Assembly: GCF_009727055.1 (NCBI RefSeq)
Contig: NC_052350.1
Coordinates: forward strand, 15,417,320-15,481,319
Source of the DNA: Benincasa hispida
Lineage: Eukaryota; Streptophyta; Magnoliopsida; Cucurbitales; Cucurbitaceae
Length of the DNA: 64,000 bases
Direction of reading: 5' to 3'
Positions 11,991 through 23,269 of the stretch are shown in pieces; position 1 is the first letter of the stretch; each line of letters starts with the position of its first letter. Made by a program: the position numbers and the translations under genes. The notes beneath the pieces were generated by a model, which was given only the letters and a program-made list of their open reading frames with translations, ran no database searches and had not been told where the DNA came from.

Positions 11991-13711
11991 CATTCTTCAC
12001 TCAAGCTCTCCAAGATCAATGGAGACTTTGTTGCGATCGACTTCACCTCGGTTTGATTCTTTGCCTCTTAATCTTAAACACATTTGTTCCTTCTCGTTTG
12101 TTAGCTCCTCTACTTTATACAGGAAGATTTCTTTTATTATGAAGGGTCTTAACCATCATGGCTGCAAGTTTCTCGAGAACAAATGTAATCGTGAATTAGA
12201 TAAAAGAACTTTTTGTCCGATAAAAAAGGCTTTCTTACAGATGTGTTGATCATCCCAACACTTAGTCCTTTCTTTATATATCTTTGCATTTTCGTAAGCT
12301 TGAAGTATCCATTCGTCCAATTCATTTCATTGCAGTTTCCTCGCTTTTTCAACTGCATGCAAGTTCAAGTTCAACTTTTTGGTGGCTTAATGGGCTTTAT
12401 GTTTCAACTTCAAAGGCAAGTGACATGGTTTCTCAAATACCAATGCATAGAGGGACATCCCTGTAGGCGTCTTATATTCAATTCAGTAATCCCAGGTCCT
12501 TCATCAAGCTTCTGCATCCAGCCCCTCCGAGTGGTATTGATGACTTTTTTAAAAATAGACTTCATCTCGTGATTGAAAATTTCTGCTTGTCCATTTGTCT
12601 ATGGGTGGTATGTCGTTGCTATCTTGTAATGCACACCATATTTAATTAGTAATTTGCTAATGATGCAATTTACAAAATGTATACCTTTATCACTGATGAT
12701 CGTTCAGGGGGTGCCAAAGCATGTGAAGATATGCTTTTGAAGAATTTTGGATACTGTCTTAGCATCATTTATGGTTTAGGAAATAGCTTCAACCCATTTT
12801 AATACATAATCAATAGCCACCAAAATGTAACTATAGCAATTTGAGGGCGAGATGGTCCAATGAAGTCAATTTCCCATACATCAAACAACTCAACTTCCAA
12901 AATTAAAGACAGGGGCATCTCGTTCCTCTTTGAAATATTACCTATTCATTGGCAACTATCGCATCTCACCAAAAATCTCTGGCATCTCTGAATAAGGTGG
13001 GCCAGTAATTTCCACACTAAAGAACTTTAGCTGTCGTTCGATCTCTGCCAAAGTGACCACCAAAAGATGATTCATGACATTGAGATAGTATGCGCTGGTA
13101 TGCAATTTCAGGAATGCATTGTCTGAAGATTTGATCAGGTCCATGCCAGTTTAGATTGGGCTCATCCCAGTAGTAAAACTTACATTCATGCATTATTTTC
13201 TTTTTCTGTTGTGCGTTGTACTCTTCAGGGAATTGCTTACATACCAAAAAATTGACAATATATGCATACCATGGCTCAAAATCATCAATCTTTAGCACAA
13301 CTTCATCAAGAAAGCATGTGTTGACTTCAGGCTGCATGCTATCAACTTCTAAGTTCTCAAGAAAGGATAAATGGTCAGCCACTTTATTCTCAGTTTCCTT
13401 TCTATCAACAATTTCTATATTGAATTCTTGCAACAACAAAATCCATCAAATTAACTGAGGTTTTGCGTCTATCTTGATCATCAAGTATCTAATTTGCTAA
13501 ACAGTCAGTATAGAAGTTGACTTTCAACCACAATATGTAGGCTCTGAATTTTTGTTCCGTAAACACCACGACAACAATTCTTTGCAGTGGTCGTATAATT
13601 GACCTGTGCTTCATTGAGATTTTTGTTGGCATATGCAAAGGGATGCATAACTCTTTCTTTGCATTGAACCAAGGCGGCTTCCATCACATACTCACTGGCA
13701 TCGAACATCAA
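11990..13711 (-). pseudogene. gypsy RNase H and integrase remnant
   Basis: The RNase H end shows MMFDASEYVMEAALVQCKER (about 13710-13650) and LNEAQVNYTTTAKN. Downstream, in another frame, are the RNase H/integrase link (VADHLSFLENLE) and the integrase zinc-binding start CHESSFGGHFGRDRTTAKVL near 13060-13020. Split frames further down give GNYWPTLFRDAR, IDFIGP (about 12860), ISDKGIHFVN (about 12690), ATTYHP and TNGQAE (about 12600). Still further are [13 protein letters not shown] (about 12310-12270) and a FNSRL-type tail. Several stops (for example in CDSCQ*) and frameshifts break it. It cannot encode a working enzyme. Confidence 0.85.
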
Positions 13712-13770
13712 CTCGAAAGGAAGTGATCAATCTAGTGCAATCAATATAGGTGTCATGACCAATGTTTGCT

Positions 13771-14943
13771 TTAACATTTCAAACGCCTGTAAACAATTTT
13801 CATAAAAAAAACAAAAGATCTGTTTACCTCAAGTAACATTCTTAGGGGATGCGTGATCTTCGATAAATCCTTAACAAATCTGCGATAAAAACCAGCATGG
13901 CCAAGGAAACTTCTCAAGGTTTTTACATCCGTCAGGGGAGGTAATCTCTCAACAGATTCGATCTTAGCTTTATCCACTTCTAAGCCAGATTTAGATACCT
14001 ATCTATCATGAAATGACATTTTATCCAATTCAACACTAGATTGGTACCTTCACATCTTTGCAAGACTTACTTGAGGTTAGCTAAGCATGATTCATATGAT
14101 TTTCTGATTATAGAGAAATCATCCATAAATATCTCCACTAATTCCTCAAAGAAATCAGAAAAGATTGTCATCATACACCGTTGGAATGTGTCGAAAGGCG
14201 AATTTCCCGTATGGGCATGTAAACGTAGTCTTTTTTTGATATTTGGGTGCGACCATTATCTGGTTGTATTCGAAATATCCATCCAAGAAGCAAAAGAAAT
14301 CATTTCCAACTAGTCGGTCAAGCATCTGGTTAATGAATGGTAGTGGAAAATGATCCTTCTTGGTTGTTGCGTTTAACTTCCTGTAATCCATACAAATTCT
14401 CCACTGACAGTTCAGGTGGGTATCATCTCGTTATTCTGATTAGTGATTACAATGATACTTTCTTTCTTTGGAATGCACTGAACGGTGCTCACCCATTTAC
14501 TATCAGAAATGGGGTAGATTATGCCTACATCCAGCCACTTGATTATTTCCTTCTTTACCACCCCCTTCATCGTAAGGTTAAGCATGTGTCGAGGTTCAAT
14601 CGAGCCTTCTTTTTCTTCCTCAAGTCAGATTTTGTGCATATAATACAAGGGGTTGATCCCCCTAATGTCCATGATTGTCTACCTGATGGCTCGGACATAC
14701 TTCTTCAAAAATTTTAACTGTGCTTCTTCATTTCCTAGAGTCAAAGTGGTCGAGATAATAACAGGTAGTGTTCCTCCTTTACCAAGGAAGGCATATTTTA
14801 AATGTGTGGAGAGCAGCTTCATTTCCAACGTAGGAGTTTGTTCCAATGAAGGTTTACTTTGCTTTCTCGATCACCTATGCTCAGAGGTTCAAAGTTCCTC
14901 TGAGTTATGTTTGAAGGATCTCTTACTGAAGAGTTCCATGAGC
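13771..14943 (-). pseudogene. gypsy reverse transcriptase remnant
   Basis: Minus-strand pieces read, in order, TPTLEMKLLSTHLKYAFLG (about 14845-14790), EIIKWLDVGIIYPISDSKWV (about 14560-14500), DYRKLNATTKKDHFPLPF (from 14388), FFCFLDGYFEYNQI, CPYGKFAFRHIP, then EIFMDDFSIIRKSYESCLA (about 14135-14080). The last piece carries the FMDD form of the catalytic YXDD box. After it come IESVERLPPLTDVKTLRSFL and GFYRRFV (about 13970-13870). After FRHIP some 15 expected residues are missing and frames change, and stops occur in nearly every segment. This is a textbook Ty3/gypsy RT with an internal deletion. Confidence 0.88.
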
Positions 14944-14949
14944 GCGTTC

Positions 14950-17017
14950 GGATTGCTCCGATCTCACTGTGACCCAAATACACATTATATATTCAAAACA
15001 TACAGTTATGCAAACAAACACTAATTATCGACATGCTATGAACAACAAAATAACAAGAGAAAGAGTGTCATACCAGTTGAAGACGATCTTCACACTTTAA
15101 CACTCAAAGCAGCAGACAACCTCCACGCGATCTACCAACGCCCAGTGGAAACATCGACTGCAGCAGCACAAACAACTGCAAACATGAACGCCGTGGGGAC
15201 AACACCACCAGTAAAGAGCCCCGGGTATTCTCGGAGTGAGAATCCAAAGCGTGGTCTTTGGTGAATTTGGTAGAGGAAGGAGAAAGTATGAATCGTGTAG
15301 GCGATAAGCAAGTGGGAGGGAAAAAGACGCTATCGCATAGCAAAATACTTATCGTTTAGGAGAAGCTACACGATCGTGTAGATTTTACTGAACGGTCGTT
15401 TAGGAAAAGATATACGATCGTTTAGCAAAATCGACACACTATACAATCGTTTAGGGAAGCTATGCAATCGTGTAGGCGACAGTATGCGATCGTTTAGGCG
15501 CGAGGTAGATGATCGTCTAGACGAAGAGCGACTATCGTATAGGCTCTCGATTTTCTTACAGCGATCGTTTTGGAACACCTGCGCGCTCTTGTGAATTTTT
15601 TTGGGCGATTGCCCCCACTAACCCACGTCCGAACGTGAATTTTAACTCATCGGTTACAATAACCGACATTGCCTCACTAACCCACGTCCGAACGTCAATT
15701 TTGGATTAATTATCATATAATTATATCAAAACTAATTAATTAATTAATATATCAAATTATATTTTTATCCTATAGTTTGATATCACATATCACTATAGTA
15801 TTTTTCTCCTTACTTGATATAAATCATACTTATATCTAATTTTCTCCAAATAATGTATCTCATACATTTAGCCAATTATATTCATAAATAATTAACCAGT
15901 CCGATTATATCATATATAATTGAACTTCCTTTTGTCAATTTGAAACATTTCAAAATACTGGTTATCGACTTTTCCAAGCTACCCAGGGGACCTAATGAGC
16001 CTGTGGCTCGAAGCTCCAACTGTCCGTGAATAGCTTACTAAACTCTTTAGCGACAAGATCCACCATTCGTTAACTGTCAAGCATTCCACTAAATATCAAC
16101 AGTTGAACTCTTCTTACCACAGATATATTTATGTGTCCATCGAAAATAACCAATCATGAGTACGATGACCCTTCACAGATGCTCGTAAGTACAACTAGAC
16201 CAAATTACTGTTTTATCCCTGTAGTTACATCTCACTCCTTAAGTACCACTGATTCCTCTAATGAATAATACAACATACTCCAACTATATGTGAACACTCT
16301 CGGGCCAAGAAAATGTGTGTGGCGCCACATTATTCAAGCCCCAGCCCTTAAGGGAGCTATCTATCTACTTACCCCTGCCTCAAGGAAGGAGTGAATTTCA
16401 TCTTGTGTAGTTGAGTTCCCAGCTCCCAAATCAGATGAATCCCCAAAATGGTAGGTTTTGAATTGGCGACCTGGCCACTCGCACCCATACAAATCAAAAG
16501 ACCTCCCTCAAGGGCAGGAGTTCCCAACTCACTCAGGATTGAGGTCATGTTACCTATGGTCATCCTAGTGAAGTGAAGTCTCTATCATGAACGGTGTTAT
16601 ATAACGAGACGTTAACACTTCGTGGTCAGTCTTATATAAACTCTTTGTATAGGATGTCCCCAACACGAATGATCAGGATCAGACCATCTGTGACAAGTCA
16701 CAACACTTGTGACCATTCCACAAAGTGGGTTGCGTCCGTAGAGTTACCATGATAAGGTTTCCCTCCTATATCCATATACTACAGACCATTTTGGTTATCA
16801 CTCAAGACATAACCCACTTGTATGTCACCACATACATGCTTGAGTCACATACAGATAACCAGGGATTTTATGTTTATTGGTTTGTGTAAAGCAAATAAAA
16901 CAAGCAACTGAGCAAAAATACAGATGTGAAGTAAATATCATATATTAACAACACAAGCGTTCGTACAAACTGTTTACAAACTACAGAACACGAAACTTTA
17001 GGGCATCAACCCCAACA
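14950..17017 (-). mobile_element. Solo LTR C (about 2.07 kb) inside the gypsy body
   Basis: The minus-strand start is TGTTGGGGTTGATGCCC at 17017. Conserved blocks shared with LTR D include the region 15960-16870 ('attcgttaactgtcaag', 'cacagatatatttatgtgtcc', 'cctgtagttacatctc'). Flanks are ACGTTC (17018-17023) and GCGTTC (14944-14949). If the LTR and one flank are removed, the gypsy frame continues without a stop (HTLVMRRT into RSWNSSVRDP), which strongly supports insertion. The lower boundary is less certain, because the expected CA end is not seen there. The segment 15300-15570 holds an irregular array of ACGATCGTTTAG-like words. The short minus-strand frames 15104-15343 and 15366-15578 read that array and are not genes. 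Confidence 0.8.
15300..15575. repeat. Irregular ACGATCGTTTAG-motif array inside LTR C
   Basis: About ten occurrences of 'cgatcgtttag' or one- to three-base variants ('cgatcgtgtag', 'cggtcgtttag', 'caatcgtttag', 'gatcgtctag') occur at 20-30 bp spacing. GATCG-centred words are palindromic, so the array reads similarly on both strands. The same motif recurs around the Mutator-like element at 57.4-57.6 and 60.1-61.1 kb. Confidence 0.75.
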
Positions 17018-17023
17018 ACGTTC

Positions 17024-17960
17024 GCCGCATAACAAGAGTATGGAGCTGCTGATCCATTTTTCTTTCTTCATCTTCATTATCACTACCAAGGTCTGTTTCA
17101 TAGAGCCAGTCATTTTCTATGTCAACTGCATGACAAACATACACTTCATCTGGGAACTCTAATGCCTTGAGGACGTTGAATTTTATCTCTTATCCATTCA
17201 TCCTCATGGTAATTTCTCCTTTATGTACATCAATCTGTGTGCAACCAGTGGATAGGAATGGCTTGCCCAAAACGATAGGCATATCTTGATCTAAATTTAT
17301 CCATTTTTACCAACACATCTTCGATGGTCCTGCTAGAGAACAATTCGTCATTTGTAGTGTTGTTGTAGTTAGTTGTACTTCACCGTTTCCTAACTTTTTG
17401 AAGATGGAAAGGGGCATCAGATTTATGTTGGCCCCTAGATCGCATAGGGCTTGCTCTATTTCAACATCTTCAATGGGGCAAGGGATGGTGAAACCCTCGG
17501 GGTCTTTCATTTTTGTTGGAATCTTTTCTTGAATTATGACACTACATTTCTGGGTTAATCCTACGATCTCGAATGCTTAAATCCTTCTCTTTCTGGAGAG
17601 TATATATTTTAATAATTTCACATACGAGAGCATCTACTCCAGTGCCTCGACCAATGGGATGTTGATGTGCAATTGTTTTAACACCACTAGGAAACGCCGA
17701 AATTGGTTTCATCGTTCATTTTTCTCAACCTCTGTGGATACGGCAGTGGTGCATCTCGGTTGATGCCTAAGATTTTGAAAATTTTGTGGATGATTCTTTG
17801 TGCTCCTCTTCTTGGTTTTCCTATATCTTGTTGGTTGCTTTCGAGTTTTGTAATTACTGAGTAGTGGGTTGTAGGCCAAAAACGTCGTCCATTTCATTTA
17901 TGGTTGGTCTAACCGGTGGGATATTTCCTCTAGAGTTCTCATTCAACGATTCTCCACTCT
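17024..17960 (-). pseudogene. gypsy gag-end and aspartic protease remnant
   Basis: The protease is best seen in the open frame 17307-17510 (67 residues from its first Met). It carries IEQALCDLGANINLMPLSIF, where DLGAN is the catalytic triad region of the Athila/Tat-type retropepsin, usually written DLGAS. Upstream pieces at about 17960-17580 read NENSRGNIPPVRPTINEMDD and other linker segments with stops. Downstream, broken frames read FPDEVYVCHAVDIENDWLYE (about 17165-17090) and MDQQLHTLVMRRT, which ends at the LTR C insertion point. The element is non-functional. Confidence 0.75.
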
Positions 17961-17965
17961 GCAAT

Positions 17966-19926
17966 TGTTAAAGTTTATTAACGTCTAGCAAAGGAAAAAA
18001 AAAATCAATAAGCACTCTAATCATACTTAATTTGAGTTTAAAACATGCTTCAAAGTAACTTTTACATAAGATGGTTTGCTAAATACAATACCTTTGAAGT
18101 ATCCTCTTCAAGTCCAGTTGAGTTCCACGTGAAAGTGCTTCAATCTTTAAGTAGACAACCACCAAGATCTTCTCTACTATTCTCTTGCAAGGATTGTGTG
18201 GTGGAAACACTAAATTGAGCTGGAAGTGTATCAAATATGAAGAGGGTTTGGTGATTTCTGCAGAGTTTCTTTTGAAGCTCTTGTAAGCATGAATCATAAT
18301 TCATTTCAGCACTTCAATTTATAGAGCTTTCATTATGCAAATTCATTGCTTGCATGTAGGGCAGCTCCTACTTCATGGAGAAAATGGAGTTGTGAATAAG
18401 TTAAATACATAATGGAGATTTCCTACATTTTGGAAATCTCCACTTTGAAAAAAAAAATTCAAAAGGTTTTTCCAAAAATAATTTCTAAAACCATTTTTTT
18501 ATATTAAACTTATTTAGTTTTATAAAAATTAACTCAATTAATTAATTTTTAAATGAAACTAATTAATTAAACCTTTTAATTAATTTTATTAATTTAATAT
18601 CAAATATTAAATTAATAATGAAATTAATATTATACAATTAATATTTAAATCATATTTTAAACATAAATCATTTCTCCAATTTCGTTTAATTTCGATAAAA
18701 TTAAACATTTTAATTGTATCAAATACAATAAGTAGAAACCTTAATTGAATTTGAACATTTCCAATTTTAAACCCTAATTTCAAATCTTTTCAAGATTACT
18801 TAATTTACTAATCCTAATTACGAGCTAGTAGAGGGACCTTATGGACCTACAAATCATGAGCTCCAACGGCTTGTAATTAATCGGTTAAACTCTTTAAACC
18901 AAATTAATTACTATTCGTTAACTACCAAAACATTCCACTATAGCTCGATAGTTGCACTCTCCTCACTGTAGATACATTTCTGTCCATTTTAACCATAATC
19001 GGTAAATCAATCCTTCACATGTCGTTCATATTTACAGTTGGATCAAAGATTACTATTCTACCCCTGTAAATACATCTTGCTCCTTAAGCTCCCATTGATC
19101 CTCCATTGTATAATTGATTTATAGTCCAACTTATAAAGCATAACCCTCTCTTCCATGAGAAGGTGGGGCCCCGTTGTTCAAGACAAGGCATCAGCGCTTA
19201 AGAGAACAACCCATATGCTAACCCTAAATCGGGTAGGAATGAATTCCATATTGCAAGGCTATGTCCCCAGCTATCTGTCCGGTCTTATCCCTAGAATNCC
19301 TAAATCGGGTAGGAATGAATTCCATATTGCAAGGCTATGTCCCCAGCTATCTGTCCGGTCTTATCCCTAGAATGTGAGGCTTATTGAGCAGTGTTGTTGG
19401 ACTACTCTCACCTATGCAGATCAAAGGATAATCCCGAATAAACAGGAGTTCATAGTTGGCTCAGGACTAAGATCGAGCAACCCTAGGTCATTGAATTTGA
19501 GATAGTCAGTTTTAACAGTAAACAGTTGTTATAAAGAAAAGTGACTATTTCGAGGTCCGATCTTATGCAAATTCATTACATAGGATACTCCCACTCACAT
19601 GTCTCTACATGAATGAGTTTTGGATCACATCATTTGTATCGGTATACAAAATGGGTCGCATTCAATAGTGTCACTAGGATGAGGTACCCAATCTCATCCA
19701 TATACTCGTAGACCATTTTGGCTACATACTAAAACTTGATCAACTTTTATGTCGCCATATAAAGTTAAAGTATTCATGCTATATTCATGGATTCGTTTAT
19801 TGGATTTTCGTAGAATGATGCAATATCAATAGTAATTTATTGAATAAAAAACTCAATGACATTTTTATTGATAAATAGAACATGTTAACAACATTTACGA
19901 ACTATGAGTTCAGGCCATTCCCAACA
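17966..19926 (-). mobile_element. Solo LTR D (1961 bp)
   Basis: Plus-strand ends are TGTTAAAG at 17966 and CCCAACA at 19926. Flanks are GCAAT (17961-17965) and ACAAT (19927-19931), a 5-bp target duplication with one transition. Leaving out the LTR, the gypsy frame reads from CHTVTL into QSGESLNENS, so the insertion is precise. A TATA box (TATAAA on the minus strand, 18318-18323) suggests the U3/R boundary. It is the same family as A, B and C. The interior contains an assembly duplication at 19223-19373. The ORF-like frames here (18079-18297, 19155-19370) are not genes. Confidence 0.88.
19223..19373. other. Exact 75-bp duplication around a single N (assembly artefact)
   Basis: Positions 19223-19297 and 19299-19373 are identical, separated by one N at 19298. 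Other copies of this LTR show the segment once. This is the usual result when two overlapping contig ends were joined by a minimal gap without merging the overlap. Confidence 0.93.
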
Positions 19927-19931
19927 ACAAT

Positions 19932-20045
19932 GTCACCGTATGGCATTTCTCTTTTCCTGAATTCCCCGCATGACACGGTGCTTCTTTGTTACTGAGCAAG
20001 GCTCCTTGCGGTCTATTCTTAAAACAAACACCCCTAAGTTAGAAG
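19932..20045 (-). pseudogene. gypsy gag fragment
   Basis: The minus strand reads NRPQGALLSNKEAP and then KEKCHTVTL up to the LTR D junction, a linker typical of Athila/Tat gag-pol ('RPQG.LPS.TE', 'C.A.TLRSG'). Above 20045 the similarity stops abruptly, so the 5' part of the element (leader, gag core, 5' LTR) has been lost or lies elsewhere. Confidence 0.65.
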
Positions 20046-23000
20046 TTAGAGCCTTTAAACATACGGTTTAATTCTATATCTAATATATCATGTAAAAATA
20101 AAAATTCAAGAGGAAAAGAAAAACAGCTAAATTTATGGTTGTTCTATTAGACAGAAGAGTGATTCTAAAACCTCAGTCACTTTCAAAAGTTGTAAACCAA
20201 CTAAAACAACTACAATATGAAATAAATATATCAAAGGGTACATTCTTTATGAGTCCAACAGAATGTCACGTTTATTAATTATTAATCTCAACACACTATA
20301 GTTACATGACCAAATTTGAACTTTTTAATTTATAAAGACTAAATTCTAATCTTCTTCCAATCAATATTATAATTTAACCAATAATATTGTGCTTTTTAAA
20401 ATTTATTTGAAAAATAGTATAAATATGCCAACCCAACCGAGTTAAATAGTCCAGTCCAGAGAAATAATTTCAAACTATATCGTCAATAAAATTATTTGAG
20501 GACGACTTTTCCATGTAACCAAATTATATTTAAAGAGACGATTTTGATAGGACGATCATCAATCTTTTGATTCTTCAAATAATCCCTAGAGAGTGAGTGA
20601 GAAACGACAGACCCAATACACAAACCACAATTCCTATAATACATTCTTCAGCAGCCTTATGTTTTAAATGACTGCAGATTTTGCATACATATTGATATTG
20701 TGACACTACAATATCTCTAGTCATATCCTAATTCTTGCTGCCTTTTAACATTTTTCATAGCAACAAAAATAAAATTGGCCTGCTTCAATCCTCTGGAAAC
20801 AACACCTTCACTTCTCCAGAGCTTTGAGATCTATATCTGTTGTAACCACTGCATACAAAAGAAAAACCTAATTCAGAAGTCTTTCAAATAGTAAAATTTT
20901 GGAAGTTGATCAAAAGTATACAATCAACCGAGATCCAACATCACCAGGGATAGGTTATGAGTCATTCGATATGTAAGATGAACAATGCCGTTTCTTTCAA
21001 AGGAAATATGAGCTTATGGAATTGGCAGATGACGAAGAATGGCTAGGTATCACGTTTTAAGTCTCACTAACAACATTTATTAATTGGAGCTCATGATGAC
21101 CACATATCTAGAATATTAAACATCCTAAATTCTAAAGAATGGAATGTCCCAAAGTTATATAACCATAGCAGTTTGAAGAGACATACTCAAATTGACCCGA
21201 ACTCTACTATATGAAGATATATTGTAAAAATGAAGTCTAAACAACTAAAGAGTTGAAGCAAATAAAATTCATACTAAAAAACTAGGGGAATAAGACAAAA
21301 CAGAGGCCTGGATTGGGCTCAGTCCCAATAGAGTACCCAAGATTTGTCATTAGTCCAGCAGCAGGTACATTTCCAAAATGATAAGGTGCTTAGTTACAAT
21401 TTTAGAGAAGGGTTTAACAAAGGCCTTCCCACTGAGAACCACAAATGGTTTGAGAAATTACAAGAACATATAAGAGACACTTAAGAGTGGTGAAAGAACG
21501 TAACTAACCTTCATCCAAACATGCATATATAATAATAAATGCTCCAATTAAAAAAATATATTTTTTCTTTCAAAGGAAAGTCCTAAACTAACCTTGCTCA
21601 TGGAATATTCTCATCAAGAAAAAATAAAAATATTTTTCAAAAGACAAGTCAAATGCATACTAAATAGTCAAAAGCAGCGGACTAAGTGTTTGCTTGGATT
21701 GACTGGATAAAAAAATGTTTTTCGAAAAAGTCAATTTTATTAAAACTCTTTTGATAAAAACTGTTTAAAATAAACTTTGACAGTGTTTAAGAAGCTATTT
21801 TCAGTGGACCAAAACACTTCAAATTTTTTCCAAAATAACTTATTTTCAAAATTAGACACTTTAAAAGTTAATCCAAACACACCCTTAAACTTTCAAATTT
21901 CCAAAATGGGATTATTTTCAAATTTCAAATTTCCAGAAAAGAGAGTTCGATTTCTGATTGTTCCAAACAAGAAAAAGTTGATGGGAAGCTTTCAGAAAAA
22001 AATCCATTTTAAGAACATTTTGCGAGCACTAACTTCTTAGTGGTGGTGGACCCTAAAATCCTTCCCAAATCCCAAGGAAACTAAAAGAAACCAGTATCTT
22101 TTTTCTCCCTTCTGATCCTTCAGGAACAAGATTTCTCCTATTTAACTATTTAAGAAAATAGAAGTTCAAAGTTGTCATATACTAATAGCAATAGTCATTC
22201 GCTTCGTAATTCTGTTTTTTTCACAAAAGTTTGCTTCAGCCGAAGGCCTATACTTGAAAGACATCAAAGGAATAGTTGTTCACTTTGTAATTGATCATCC
22301 CAGTAATTGATGACCCCATTAAACTTCCAGGAAAATCCCCAACGGTGGCAATGCACTGTCGTAATACCAACTGAAAGCCTTTATACCGTTTGCAACTCAA
22401 ATAACAAGAAAAGTATTTAAACAGAAAGATGTACCTGCTATATTGTAGATGTCTCATACAGGAATGTCAAGTTGAATAAAGTACAAAGGGCACTGCAACA
22501 AGGGGGGAAAACCAGATAAGAAAAATACCACAACAGAGCACATAAATTAGTTCATGCAACTACAATTAAATTAAGGTCGTCTGAATTTCATATTATATTT
22601 CTTAAAAACTTTCTACGGATACTTTTAAAATAAAGAACAACATATGAATTTTCAAATTTACAAGGTCCATAATGGCGTTTAAAAGGTAAATAAGAGACGC
22701 ATAAAATTTAAATTCACTCTAAACCAGAAAAGAAGAAATAACAAAAAGTCACCCAATTGGGCAAGTCCAAGCCGAGGTCATCTGAATTTTTTTCTTACAA
22801 ATGTGTTAATAGTTGGTAGTAAAGATAAATGGCTAGAAAAATGGCAAAGTTGATCCCTGACAGAACTGTCCTTTAATCTTTTCCCCAAATATAAGCAAAA
22901 TATCCTACATGAACTGAATAGAAATGTTCTACCGTGATATCAAAATGCATTGCACCAAAAGTTATCTGAAATTCATTTAGTTCGACTCTCATATATTTAG

Positions 23001-23269
23001 AACTCAATGACACATTTGTACAACCTATAGAACATATAGTATTCAAGTAGGTTGTATCCGACTCCCATATCTCAAGCATGAGAAAAGCAATCTAGTATGA
23101 TATCATGATTTTTTTAGTACCACGAGGAAACTCAACGCATCCCTTCAAAGATTTTTCTCACATACATTATACAAGTTACAAATTTATATGCTTATTAACA
23201 GTATATCATTTCACCATCCTCACTATGTCAATTAGACTCCTCAACTTTCAAGATGCATGCTCTAACTTC
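20046..23269. other. AT-rich DNA downstream of the SNARE-like gene, possible 3' UTR exons
   Basis: No convincing protein frame. At about 20850 the minus strand has a strong 3' splice site (TTTTGTATGCAG) followed by about 250 bp of non-repetitive sequence (20600-20850), which could be a spliced 3' UTR or last exon of the gene above. A similar weak candidate lies at 22248-22375. A 205-bp inverted-repeat element sits at 21684-21885. None of these adds a recognisable domain. Confidence 0.35.
21684..21885. repeat. MITE-like element, copy 1
   Basis: This 200-bp AT-rich element starts 'aagtgtttgcttggattgac' and ends 'ttaatccaaacacaccctt', an imperfect terminal inverted repeat of about 18 bp. It is related to sequences at 32735-32940, 41452-41650, and in part at 39953-40095 and 46920-47080 (shared core 'aataacttattttcaaaatta'). 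It has no coding capacity. Confidence 0.65.

Larger units (their letters stand above)
11990..20045 (-). mobile_element. Degenerate Ty3/gypsy retrotransposon body, split by two solo LTRs
   Basis: Read on the minus strand, the order is the end of gag (19932-20045), the protease region (17024-17960), reverse transcriptase (about 13771-14943), RNase H (about 13505-13711) and integrase (about 12000-13439). That is the PR-RT-RH-INT order of Ty3/gypsy. Motif wording (DLGANINLMPLS in PR, DYRKLN and FMDD in RT, TNGQAE in INT) fits the Athila/Tat branch. LTRs C and D were inserted later, because coding sequence reads across each junction once the LTR and one target repeat are left out. Neither of its own LTRs is recognised. 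Numerous stops and frameshifts show it is long dead. Confidence 0.85.

Noticed and set aside
11150..12572. Several short frames on both strands (for example 11171-11410, 11944-12249, 12213-12572)
   Set aside because: The first two lie in LTR or gypsy 3' sequence. The last is antisense to integrase remnants.
14041..15024. Plus-strand frames over the gypsy reverse transcriptase
   Set aside because: They are antisense to recognisable reverse transcriptase sequence and show no motifs of their own.
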